From Protostelium mycophagum (lineage: Eukaryota; Evosea; Variosea; Protosteliida; Protosteliaceae), in contig MZNV01000624.1 in the NCBI GenBank assembly GCA_002081555.1, positions 1 to 31,208 of the forward strand: a DNA stretch of 31,208 nt, written 5' to 3'. This document shows, in pieces, positions 13,886-22,032 of the stretch (its first letter is position 1; every line of letters starts with the position of its first letter). The notes beneath the pieces were generated by a model, which saw only the letters and a program-made list of their open reading frames with translations, was not told the origin of the DNA and did no database searches. The position numbers were made by a program, and so were the translations under genes.

Positions 13886-14146
13886 CTACAACGATTTTAC
13901 GCCGTGCTCGTCAACTCTAATATACTGAACATAGGATATTTTCCATACATATAGAAGAATACAATGACACATAGAGGCACGAACGACAATCACCAATACT
14001 CCGGGGTAACGGGCCCAGAGGCCGATCACCGCGATGCACGCAGGCCAGTTGTAAAACAGGCCAACTTGCGGCTGAATAAACGAGTAAACATGATGAAACA
14101 CAGCCATCTGCGCAAAATCATACTTCTCACTTGATCGCTGATACAT
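13886..14146 (-). CDS. Possible small hydrophobic protein, doubtful
   Basis: An uninterrupted minus-strand frame of 86 residues with hydrophobic stretches (ACIAVIGLWARYPGVLVIVV and CILLYVWKIS) fills the gap between the divergent MFS and FYVE genes. I recognise no family. It has no confident splice structure and lies where both promoters should be, so a chance frame or an unannotated 5' leader is as likely. Confidence 0.2.
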   Translation of the reverse strand: MYQRSSEKYDFAQMAVFHHVYSFIQPQVGLFYNWPACIAVIGLWARYPGVLVIVVRASMCHCILLYVWKISYVQYIRVDEHGVKSL

Positions 14147-14317
14147 AAGGGCTGGTCACAACCAAGTTTTGTACGCGATGATTTGATCTTTGGTCTTTAT
14201 CGCATCTTCCAGATTCATATGAAATCGCGTTTACAACACAACAAGCCCAAATATTTGGTTCCGGAATCGCATCGAGACGGTGAATCATTTTAGATCAACG
14301 AGACGCCAATCCCAAAC

Positions 14318-15745
14318 ATGGAAACGTACGGTCCTCTAATGGACGATTTAAAGAGATTTTTTCAGTTGAGATCAGATGTAGAACGTTTGGTTTTCAAAAT
14401 GCAACAAGAAAAGGACCCCTCTCTCCCTCTTCGTGAACAGATGAAAAAGTCGAGAACTCAAGCTAAAGAATTAGAGATATCCATCAGCCGTAAATTGGCA
14501 GATATAGATCGAAATAAGGAATGCAATTTCGCTCTGGAGTCTCAATTGCCGAGATTATTAGACCAGTACAAGTCCATCATCGCTGGGTGGCACGAATTAT
14601 ATCGAGATTCGTACAGAATTGAAACCGTCTCTCTCACTCAAACACCTAAAGAAGTCCAAAATTCACCTGTACAAGTGATATCGCCCTCCAAATCATCGTC
14701 ATTTTCTGTTCCGAAAAAGATTTCGATTGGGGAGGACACATTTTCCATGCAGTGCGCCTTTCAATCCAAAAAGGAGATGCAAGAAGATCTCATGAAGCAG
14801 AGAAATGAGCAGATCAAAGAGTTTATGGTGAATTCAAATCACTTTATGATGGACTCACAATCTGCAGGTGATGATGCGCGAACTATGTCAATTGTCCATA
14901 CAAACTGCTTATTTGGTGAAGCAGGTACAAATATTCTTACCAAATTCTTCTGAATTTTGTACAGGGAGATGAAGGGTTGAATCGCATAGAGGTGTCCACA
15001 GATGACACCGTCGAATCATCTAGTGACGGTCTTTCTAATGTTGCAGAGGTAAAATCGTCGATATATCTATTTCTCAATTTATTTTGAATTTTTCTACTAT
15101 TTTTTTCACGAAGATTCACGAAAATCTGTTGATGTTCTCGAATTATTTATTTATTTATTTATATTTTTACTTAATCCAAATATTTTTTCACAAAAGATTC
15201 ACAAGAGGGTCTACTGAATTTGCAAGGAAGCACGCAACGTTCAGAGCATAGGATGGCCCAAATTGAGTGGCTTGGGAATTGGGACAGTCATTGGAGCATG
15301 TGTGGGGGGTCCTGTCACCATGGCAATAGGTGCCATCGGAGGCGTTTACATCGGCAGTATGTGTCTCACAATCTTTAATATTATATATATTAAACAATAA
15401 CGTTGTAAAATGATCAGGTGCTGTGAGCGACCACGTCACTCAGCTGACTCGAAATAAAGTGGACGAACACTTGGCTCTGAACGGTGTATCTTGGATAGAT
15501 GACGAAGCAGTTTATAACTGCATGCAGTGTAACACCCCATTCACTTATTGGCTCAGAAAACACCATTGTAGATCTTGTGGGGGTACGTATCTCTACATTG
15601 TAGATGACCCTCTGAATTTTCAGGAATATTCTGCAACAGCTGCACATCGTCTAAAATACCGATCATGAAGAGAGGGATGACCGAAGAGAAGGCGGCCAGA
15701 GCGTGTTCCTCTTGCTACGACAAATACTACGATCAATATTCGTAA
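14318..15745 (+). CDS. FYVE zinc-finger protein with coiled-coil N-terminus, 5 exons
   Basis: Exons: 14318-14924, 14969-15048, 15227-15356, 15418-15582, 15624-15745, giving 367 residues. A C-terminal FYVE domain (about 295-362) implies binding to phosphatidylinositol 3-phosphate on endosomes or autophagosomes. It has WIDD (298-301), RKHHCRSCG (319-327) and eight zinc-ligand cysteines in four CxxC pairs (307/310, 323/326, 331/334, 355/358). The usual RVC motif reads RAC. Residues 1-190 are charged and helical, probably coiled coil, with LSLP-type linkers. A glycine-rich hydrophobic stretch at about 243-272 ([19 protein letters not shown]) looks like a glycine zipper or hairpin membrane segment, unusual next to a FYVE finger. 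The exon 2 acceptor is the second of two close AGs; the first gives a stop. Intron 2 (178 bases) is AT-rich. Partner and pathway unknown; endosomal tethering is the natural guess. Confidence 0.93.
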
Positions 15746-15755
15746 ACATATGTAA

Positions 15756-15767
15756 ATACAACGTTGT
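15756..15767. repeat. 12-bp palindrome just after the FYVE stop
   Basis: TACAACGTTGTA starts about 10 bases past the stop codon. It resembles the TACAACGATGTAG sequence found just after the carrier gene. Confidence 0.6.
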
Positions 15768-15921
15768 AGATATCGTTTATATCTATTCAAATATTCTGTG
15801 AAGGACACGTCATATGGCCAGACTGAATCATTGATCACTGTCTCATCACGAAGAACTGACCATAAACGAATCAACTTTAACTGCTAGACTCTCGGGTTTT
15901 TGGAGGAATCTTGGTTGTTAC

Positions 15922-15935
15922 ATCCCCGCGGGGAT
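15922..15935. promoter_or_regulatory. GC-rich palindrome upstream of the peptidase
   Basis: ATCCCCGCGGGGAT, a perfect 14-bp palindrome 92-105 bases upstream of the ATG at 16027, inside the 281-base gap after the FYVE gene. Confidence 0.4.
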
Positions 15936-16026
15936 TGAATTCCTTTAAAACGGATAAAACTCTCGTTGTAGTGGGCCATTATCAAAAAATCGCGAAACAA
16001 TTTCACCAGCCATCCAAAACTAAAGG

Positions 16027-18227
16027 ATGAAGGTGGTCCTTCTCTTGGCTCTCCTCGTGGCGAGTGCCACTGCCTTTTTGGACTGTAACTCCCTCAACAA
16101 TGCCACAACATATCACGCCAAAGATCTTCTGAACTGTTATCGGTAAGATCATAAGACACTCTAGAAGACAACCTAACATTCAATAGTACGGTGCCATTGT
16201 CCCGACAAGAAAAGGATAATACCATCACAAACATCAAGAAGATTCTTGAATTCTACATTTTCAAAGACATTGTGACAAAAGCCCCTGCACCCGGTCCTTT
16301 CATTGAAATCAGGTGCGCACTCATTCCGAGAAAAAAACTGCTGACCCTCATCAAGTGTTAATATTGATGAGACACTGGAGGACATACGTCAGAACAGCCT
16401 CACTGATAAGGTTGGTGCTTGGGAGTTCTTTCAGACCCTTCAAGACAAGATCTTCACTCCTCTGGCTGATGCCCATACAAGCATTGAGAAACCAACTTGC
16501 TTCTTAGGGGCCATCTTCCAACCCTTCTCCTTCTCTGGCACCTATGATGGTGAGTCTACATGCATCATTTGAACACTGATCACCATCACTGAACAACCAC
16601 AGCGAAGGCCAACTCTGTGAAGGTCTTTGTCTCCGCAGTTGACACCAGAGCCTCCTTTGCAAGTGTTTGGGATCTGAAGGAGCTTGAAGCAAAGAAGGGG
16701 CTCGAGATCATTTCCATCGATAATGTACCCGCCTTCAAGGCCATCTACCACGAGGCCTTGAAATTTCCTCAATTATCCAAAGGCACGTTGAATTACCGCG
16801 TCCCCTCGCGTTAACTAACGATGATCAGATCCCTCCGTAAACTTCAACCACCAACTCCTATCTAGCTCTTTCAGAGCGCGTCCCACCATGGGAGAGTCTG
16901 CTGACCTCACCAAATACGACATCACCTACACATTTTCTGATGGATCCTCGATGACCGTGCCATGGGCCGGTGCTCATTTGGCGCCCGGAAGATTCGGAGA
17001 CTGCTCACTGCCAGCACCCCCACAAGCCATGAAGGCAGCAAAGGAGGGACTTGTACACTTTAGTTTTGGAAAGGATGCCGGGGAAGAGCCCCAGTCTGTC
17101 ATTGATGTGAGCCCTCATGGTCATGACGTGTCAGAATGACACTCAAACATCACAGGTGAAGGAGTTGGAGGGCCACCCTGACGTCCTGGTCATCAGAGTT
17201 CCAGACTTTATGACCAACGTGAGCGAACAGGTTGAAGCCAAATTGAAACCTTTCAACCAGCAGAAGCTGATTGTAGATCTCCGTAACAACGGTGGTGGTA
17301 TTGTCTGCGAAGGGTTCCATTTAATTGAGCTTTTGACCGTTAAGCCACCCCCCATTCTTTATGACATGAGGTCATCACCCGGACTCGATGCGATCGTTGC
17401 CGCATCGACTGAGAAGAAATCATTGTGAGTTCTTTCGTGCTGAGGTTTTGTCGAAACAAGTGATGACGTCATCACAGTGACCTTTTCGGACCAGATTTCT
17501 GGGACAGACCAGGAACAAACGAGACTTTCTCAGATTGGTACAACCCCGGCAGAGTGGTGAGTATCCCAAAAACTCGTCATCTACAACCCGCCAAAAAATA
17601 TCCTGACGTCTGTATATAGTTGAACAGGGGAGGAGTCTTCCACAATTTCAGTAAGATGGTTCAATATCCCGAGGCATCATGCATCGCCGATGGTCTGGCA
17701 CCCCCCTCCATCAGCAGACCTTTTGACGAGATCCTTCTCGTCACAAACGGTGTTTGCGGATCTACATGTGCTATATTCTCCTCGCTGCTGTCACTTGTGC
17801 ACGACCACGTCAGAACCGTGGCGGTCGGTGGTGTGCCACAGATGGAAGAGATGAGCTTCAGCACCTTCCCCGGAGGAATGGTGTTTGAAGACAAAGAAAT
17901 CATGAGCATATTCGAGTGAGTCGTCCACATATTTCCCGCCTTTTTTCTCCGATTTTCTTCAAAAATCGAAATGTCCATTTTGGCGCCAAAATTAAATTTT
18001 AAAGTATGTACGGCCTTCAAAACCACAAGAGCAAACCCAAGCCCTTTGGAACCACCGCCTCCGTCAGATTCGCCTTCTTAGAGTTGTATCTCTCCATTAC
18101 GGACACAGATCTCCCCGAAGAATTCAACTTTCTGCCGGCAGACCACAGGATCAAGTTCTGGCCTGGAAATACCGAAGAGGACACCCAAACGCTGTACAAG
18201 ATGGTTGCCCCTCTCTTCAACACGTAA
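16027..18227 (+). CDS. Secreted S41 (CPAF-like) serine peptidase, 9 exons
   Basis: Exons: 16027-16142, 16187-16312, 16356-16549, 16603-16782, 16829-17106, 17156-17424, 17478-17556, 17620-17915, 18005-18227, giving 586 residues. An N-terminal signal peptide (MKVVLLLALLVASATA) sends it to the secretory route. Motifs of the S41 tail-specific/CPAF-like peptidases: ADAHTS with the probable catalytic His at about 121, VDLRNNGGG at about 350, and VTNGVCGSTCAIF with the probable nucleophile Ser at about 462. Conserved cysteines suit an extracellular enzyme. Intron 4 (16783-16828) begins GC rather than GT and has a good CTAAC branch site; it is the only break that keeps the frame. The frame ends at TAA directly after LFNT. 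Likely digests proteins outside the cell or in food vacuoles. Substrates are unknown. Many protist and fungal members of this family remain uncharacterised. Confidence 0.9.
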
Positions 18228-18335
18228 GCGGTTAATGACCTCTTTGTCTTCAAATGGCTCTACCGTAACAAAGACATCGAGTGAAGATGGATGATGATGA
18301 TGATGTTGATCAAATTCTAGGAAGTAAGTTTGGAC

Positions 18336-18341
18336 AATAAA
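18336..18341 (+). terminator. Likely poly(A) signal of the S41 peptidase gene
   Basis: AATAAA about 110 bases after the peptidase stop codon. Confidence 0.5.
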
Positions 18342-18523
18342 TATGTTTGCAGTATTAAACTTGTGTTGTTCTCTACGATTTAGAAGCTATCTCAACAACT
18401 ATAGAACATTCTATAAGAATTTGAAGGTTGGGCGCTGTGGCTTGTTTGCGCGCAGATGACCGGAATGTCAGCAATACTCAATTGATCGGAGATTATTTTA
18501 TGTTTTTCGTGAGATACGGTATC

Positions 18524-18553
18524 TTACCGTGAATATACCCGTGAGTTACCGTG
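18524..18553. promoter_or_regulatory. Paired TTACCGTG motifs upstream of the acetyltransferase
   Basis: Two direct copies of TTACCGTG 22 bases apart, 85-114 bases upstream of the ATG at 18638. The same octamer lies at a similar distance before Pmp1. Confidence 0.4.
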
Positions 18554-18637
18554 CAGCATTTGTTCTTCGCGTGTCATGCATGCTGACAACGTTTTTTGTG
18601 CACGATCGTTCATTATTTTGCAAAACGACAAGACAAG

Positions 18638-19418
18638 ATGACTGGAAGAACAGAGAAAGAGATCATGTTAGCTGGAGAGATGTATGCATCTCAGGATCCC
18701 GAGCTGGTCGCTGACAGACTCCGTGCCAAGAAGCTGATGAGAGCATTCAACAATTTCGACCACGACGATCTTGTCGGACGCCAACAAGTGTTGGCACAGT
18801 TGCTCGGACATCTTGGAAAGGACGCTTACATCGAGCCACCATTTTCTGTTGATTATGTGGGCTTCGTCAACAACTTTGAAAGATCTGATCGAAATAGGGA
18901 GAGCACATTACTCTTGGTGACTACAGTTACATCAATTTCAACTGCACCATTCTTGATGTCAACAAGGTATTCGTTAAGAATGTGGTCATTTTCCCCTGCT
19001 GATTCAAAAAGGTCGAGATTGGAAGAGAGTGTTTCTTTGGTCCTAATGTGTCTCTGTACTCTGCAACTCACCCAACCGATGTGAAAGCTAGAGGCAACCC
19101 AAGCACTTGCAAGGAGCTCGGAAAGCCAATCAAGGTCATTACTACTGTCTTTGATCTTTCTAATCGTTCAAAGATCGGGAATAATGTGTGGCTTGGAGGC
19201 AACACGATCGTCTGCCCTGGTGTGACCATCGGCGATGGTGTAAGCAGTTGTCAGTTTGACATGTTGACGCTGACATTTGACAGGTGACCGTCGGAGCTGG
19301 CAGTGTGGTGACTAAGGATGTCCCTCCGTTTGTGTTGGTCGCCGGAAACCCCGCGAAAGTGATCAGAAAGCTGAAGGAGTACACTTTGGGTGATGAGAAG
19401 GTTGAAATAAACAACTAG
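18638..19418 (+). CDS. Maltose/galactoside-type sugar O-acetyltransferase, 5 exons
   Basis: Transfers an acetyl group from acetyl-CoA to a sugar hydroxyl; cytosolic, left-handed beta-helix trimer of the LacA/Maa family. Exons: 18638-18856, 18898-18966, 19012-19134, 19174-19239, 19284-19418, giving 203 residues, close to bacterial relatives. The N-terminus [19 protein letters not shown] matches the family's N-terminal mac domain, followed by [22 protein letters not shown] carries the probable catalytic His (about 116). [19 protein letters not shown] and [12 protein letters not shown] are the hexapeptide-repeat hallmarks. All four introns lie between codons (phase 0), unlike most genes in the window. 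Bacterial genes are the closest that I recall, so acquisition from bacteria followed by intron gain is possible, but fungi also carry this family. AATAAA at 19406 overlaps the last codons. Only 86 bases separate it from the convergent carrier gene. Confidence 0.95.
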
Positions 19419-19490
19419 ATATTTGTCACAACAAAATGGCAGCTGCTTCAATTGTAAAGGGTCTTGAAGTGTTGATTTTTATATTCATTC

Positions 19491-19505
19491 TACAACGATG
19501 TAGAT
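19491..19505. repeat. 15-mer TACAACGATGTAGAT, copy 2
   Basis: Sits in the 86-base gap between the convergent acetyltransferase and carrier genes, immediately after the carrier stop. TCTACA and TGTAGA form short inverted arms. Confidence 0.6.
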
Positions 19506-20940
19506 CATTTGGCTTTGGCTCTCCACACCTCAAACAGATACTGTCCCAGAGTTGTCATCCATACGGTGTGGTAACTGGCATGCAGCAATCTACAACCGGT
19601 CAACCCAACAGAAAAAAAGGCGGGAAAATCACCTCATCGTCCAACCCCTCACAAAAGACCTGTAGCCGCCGGTGGAGTACATATCTCTGGCTACTTGTAG
19701 AGCCCCCTTGCCCTCGCCAGCTTTGTTTGCCTTCTGACAATTGCTGACCCAGGAGTCAAATGGCATGGTGAGGGTAGACACAGCTCCACCTTTTGACAGT
19801 GAGTCACATCGATAAAAATCAATGTCGACAGAATGTCGACATCATGTACATGTCGTGATCTCTTCCCAAAAAACGTCGACATTTTAACGATGTACATGTC
19901 GACAACATACCGAAAACACCAGTTAAAAGCTTCTCAAAAGTGGTGAGCTGCTTTTTCGGATCGCCCCCCTGGAAGTAGTTCTTGGCTGCCGCAACTCCGT
20001 AAAAACGTAATCCCCAGTCAAATCCTCTCTACAACGAGTCAGTCACAAATCATTGAGACGATGAGATGACGTCATCACCTTTCCCATCATGGGCCCGAGA
20101 CCTTTGAAAAGAGTGCCGACACCTGGGACCATCAATTTTCGTTGTAGATTGTCGACAATATCGCATTGCACAGACTTTCTCACGAGCATTCTACAATAGT
20201 ATAGAAAAATAAATAAATCATTTGACTTACCGTCTGACTTGACGATATCTACAATGACAGCAGAGGCTGAGCGGAGGGCAGCACCGACTGTTTTTGGTGC
20301 GTTCGCACCTCCATATTTTGGATCAGTCATCACGATGGTCTTCAATCTCTGTGTGGGGGTCAAAAAAACACCTGTCAAATGTCATTTGACATGTGATGGA
20401 GTGGGTCGTAACCTTGTCCCACACCACCAAGAAATCCGGCGAGGGTTTCTGAGGTTCGGTTGGAGAGGCCCATTCCTTTAAGACGATGATCAGACTCAGC
20501 TTGAATAAATAAGACGGGTATGCCTTTCACCATCTGCAAGGCTCCCCTGCACAGATTTCAGTGATCAATTCCCATTTGCCAGGACGATGTTTGCTTTTCT
20601 GATAAAGACAAGACCCATCTTCCTCGAAAACATACCAGGGTGCGAAACCTTTGTAAAATCCCAGGAAACCTTCGTTCCTCCAGAGATCACTCACGATCTT
20701 TGCGTATGACTGATTCGTTGCCTGGACACGTCATCATATATTGGAAACATGAAATCACCTGTTTGATGATCTTGACCATCTCCATATAATGTCCTCCGGT
20801 TGTCATCTCTCTGCGCCTCTCTTAGATTCATTTTGAAAAGAAGGAGAAGATGGAACGAACCCTAACACCATGAGAGGTCCGATAACAAGCTTCTCTACCT
20901 CTGCCTTTCTTCCTGTACTGCCTCCTCCATCAACTCCCAT
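19505..20940 (-). CDS. Mitochondrial-carrier-like (SLC25-type) protein, 9 exons
   Basis: Probably an inner-mitochondrial-membrane metabolite carrier; cargo unknown. Exons on the minus strand: 20940-20869, 20818-20759, 20721-20636, 20546-20413, 20371-20231, 20122-20079, 20028-19911, 19789-19633, 19589-19505, giving 298 residues, the normal carrier length. Three repeats are visible. The usual PxD/ExxK/R motif is degenerate in each: TGGHYMEMVKIIKQ in the first, TPTQRLKTIV in the second, MPFDSWVSNCQK in the third. Each is followed by a gating-helix-like stretch such as EGFLGFYKGFAPWGALQ or GVGTLFKGLGPMMGKR. Exon 1 (MGVDGGGSTGRKAEVEKLVIGPLM) is the least certain, because several acceptors exist before REMTTGGH. 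Intron 7 carries several TGTCGACA octamers. Two palindromes lie within 65 bases upstream of the ATG. A divergent carrier, perhaps of the group related to citrate/tricarboxylate carriers, fits best. Confidence 0.88.
19823..20157. repeat. TGTCGACA octamers in carrier introns
   Basis: Exact copies at 19823-19830, 19834-19841 and 19897-19904, with a near copy at 19874-19881, lie in intron 7. One more at 20150-20157 lies in intron 5. None is in an exon. Confidence 0.7.
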
Positions 20941-20958
20941 TTTTGCTTATACTATCGT

Positions 20959-20976
20959 ATCTCAATCGATTGAGAT
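20959..20976. promoter_or_regulatory. 18-bp perfect palindrome upstream of the carrier
   Basis: ATCTCAATCGATTGAGAT, 19-36 bases upstream of the ATG at 20940. Confidence 0.45.
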
Positions 20977-20983
20977 CTTGAAA

Positions 20984-21005
20984 CAGTCAATGTGTGAATT
21001 GACTG
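20984..21005. promoter_or_regulatory. Second palindrome upstream of the carrier
   Basis: Arms CAGTCAAT and ATTGACTG with a 6-base loop, 44-65 bases upstream of the carrier ATG. Confidence 0.4.
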
Positions 21006-21506
21006 ACTGTGAACGTGTGAACGGATGTTTGACCTCTAAACGGCGGTTTGGGATTTCTGTCTGCAAGAAGGGAATTACGTAATCCCTTTTTACAATCCAG
21101 ACCTTTACAAACGGAAGAAGCATCCGCGGCTAAATGTGCTCAGCCACATCAACAACCGTGGGTATTTCAACCTCCCCACGAAGCAGCAAAACTGTAGAGA
21201 GATCGAAATTTCAAAGTGCACTCTAAGTTCATTCATCAGCAGGTTCCCCTGTTGTAGATTCCAAAAAATTAAGGAGATATTTCCCAAGATCTTGAGGCGC
21301 TTCTGTTGCAACATTTTCCAGTTTTTTTGAGAGTCATTTGTTATGATCCTGAAGGATTGTCCGGACTTCTGAAAAAGCCGATGAGTGACTGATTATTTTT
21401 GGGGCAAAAATAATAAGTAGATTTTAAAAAAATCATTAATTTTTGGTTATTTTTTAAGAGTTATTTATTGCATTTGCCATGTTGCCAGCAACCTGGCAAC
21501 AATTTT

Positions 21507-21719
21507 TTATTTTATGGCAAAGCTATAGAAATATTTTGAAAAACAGTCAATAATATTCAAAATCCAATTGTAATTTTTATTTTGTGGCGCCTCTGCTGAC
21601 ATATCAATCAGATCGCACTGTAAGCGCATTAGGTGCCTGGCAACAACAGAGGTGACTTTATTGCCGCGTAGAGGCTGCAGGTGAAGCTGGTAAGTGGTTT
21701 GTTTTTTCAGAAAATTCAT
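21507..21719 (-). mobile_element. Integrase-core fossil (rve family)
   Basis: About 70 residues resemble the start of an integrase catalytic core (DLIDM, then NIIDCFSKY), as in Ty3-like LTR retroelements and Ginger-type transposons. The family cannot be settled from this piece. It is a broken fragment. No terminal repeats or other element genes were found around it. It looks old. Confidence 0.6.
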
Positions 21720-22032
21720 GACGCAAGTTTTGGTATGCTGGCGAACAGCGTCTGTACACGGTGGTAAAACCTGTTGTGTCCGTTATAAATGGTGGCAGGG
21801 TCATTGTACAATTTTTGCAGCAAACGGTCTATTCAGACGCGGTTCTTAATCCTGCCGCAGTCCTCGGTATCATTTCTGTCTTTGTTATTTTGAGCACCCA
21901 ATGCGGGTGTCAGTGTCAATTATCAATTTGAGCTGTGAAGGAAGTTACCTCGATTTAATCCGGAGTGCAACAGAATTTTCGGTCACCTCTTCATTTTTGC
22001 GGAAGGGATCTGGCATCATCATCACAAACATC

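Larger units (their letters stand above)
13761..14317. promoter_or_regulatory. Divergent intergenic region between MFS and FYVE genes
   Basis: About 557 bases separate the two start codons, which point away from each other, so both promoters must lie here. The MFS-side palindrome (13864-13882) and the doubtful small frame (13886-14146) are listed separately. On the FYVE side only short palindromes such as TTCCGGAA near 14262 are visible. Confidence 0.5.
18228..18637. other. Intergenic: peptidase 3' end and acetyltransferase promoter
   Basis: Both flanking genes run forward. A GAT microsatellite (about 18287-18306) and AATAAA (18336-18341) mark the peptidase 3' side. On the acetyltransferase side AGATACGGTATCT (18512-18524) is a small palindrome and TTACCGTG occurs at 18524-18531 and 18546-18553. 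Nothing else is recognised. Confidence 0.6.
20941..22032. other. AT-rich intergenic region with element remains
   Basis: Separates the divergent carrier (-) and receptor (+) genes. It holds the carrier-side palindromes, an integrase fossil (21507-21719) and a stem-loop GTTGCCAG/CTGGCAAC (21481-21500). At about 21220-21320 the minus strand has a short protein-like stretch (LGKYLLNFLESTTGEPADE) with no recognised family. The last about 150 bases should hold the receptor promoter. Confidence 0.5.

Noticed and set aside
18287-18340. Tiny acidic frame starting MDDDDDV
   Set aside because: Arises from a GAT microsatellite in the peptidase 3' flank and stops after about 17 residues next to AATAAA.
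21105-21330. Overlapping frames on both strands upstream of the receptor
   Set aside because: No domain, no splice support and AT-rich context; mentioned only in the intergenic entry.
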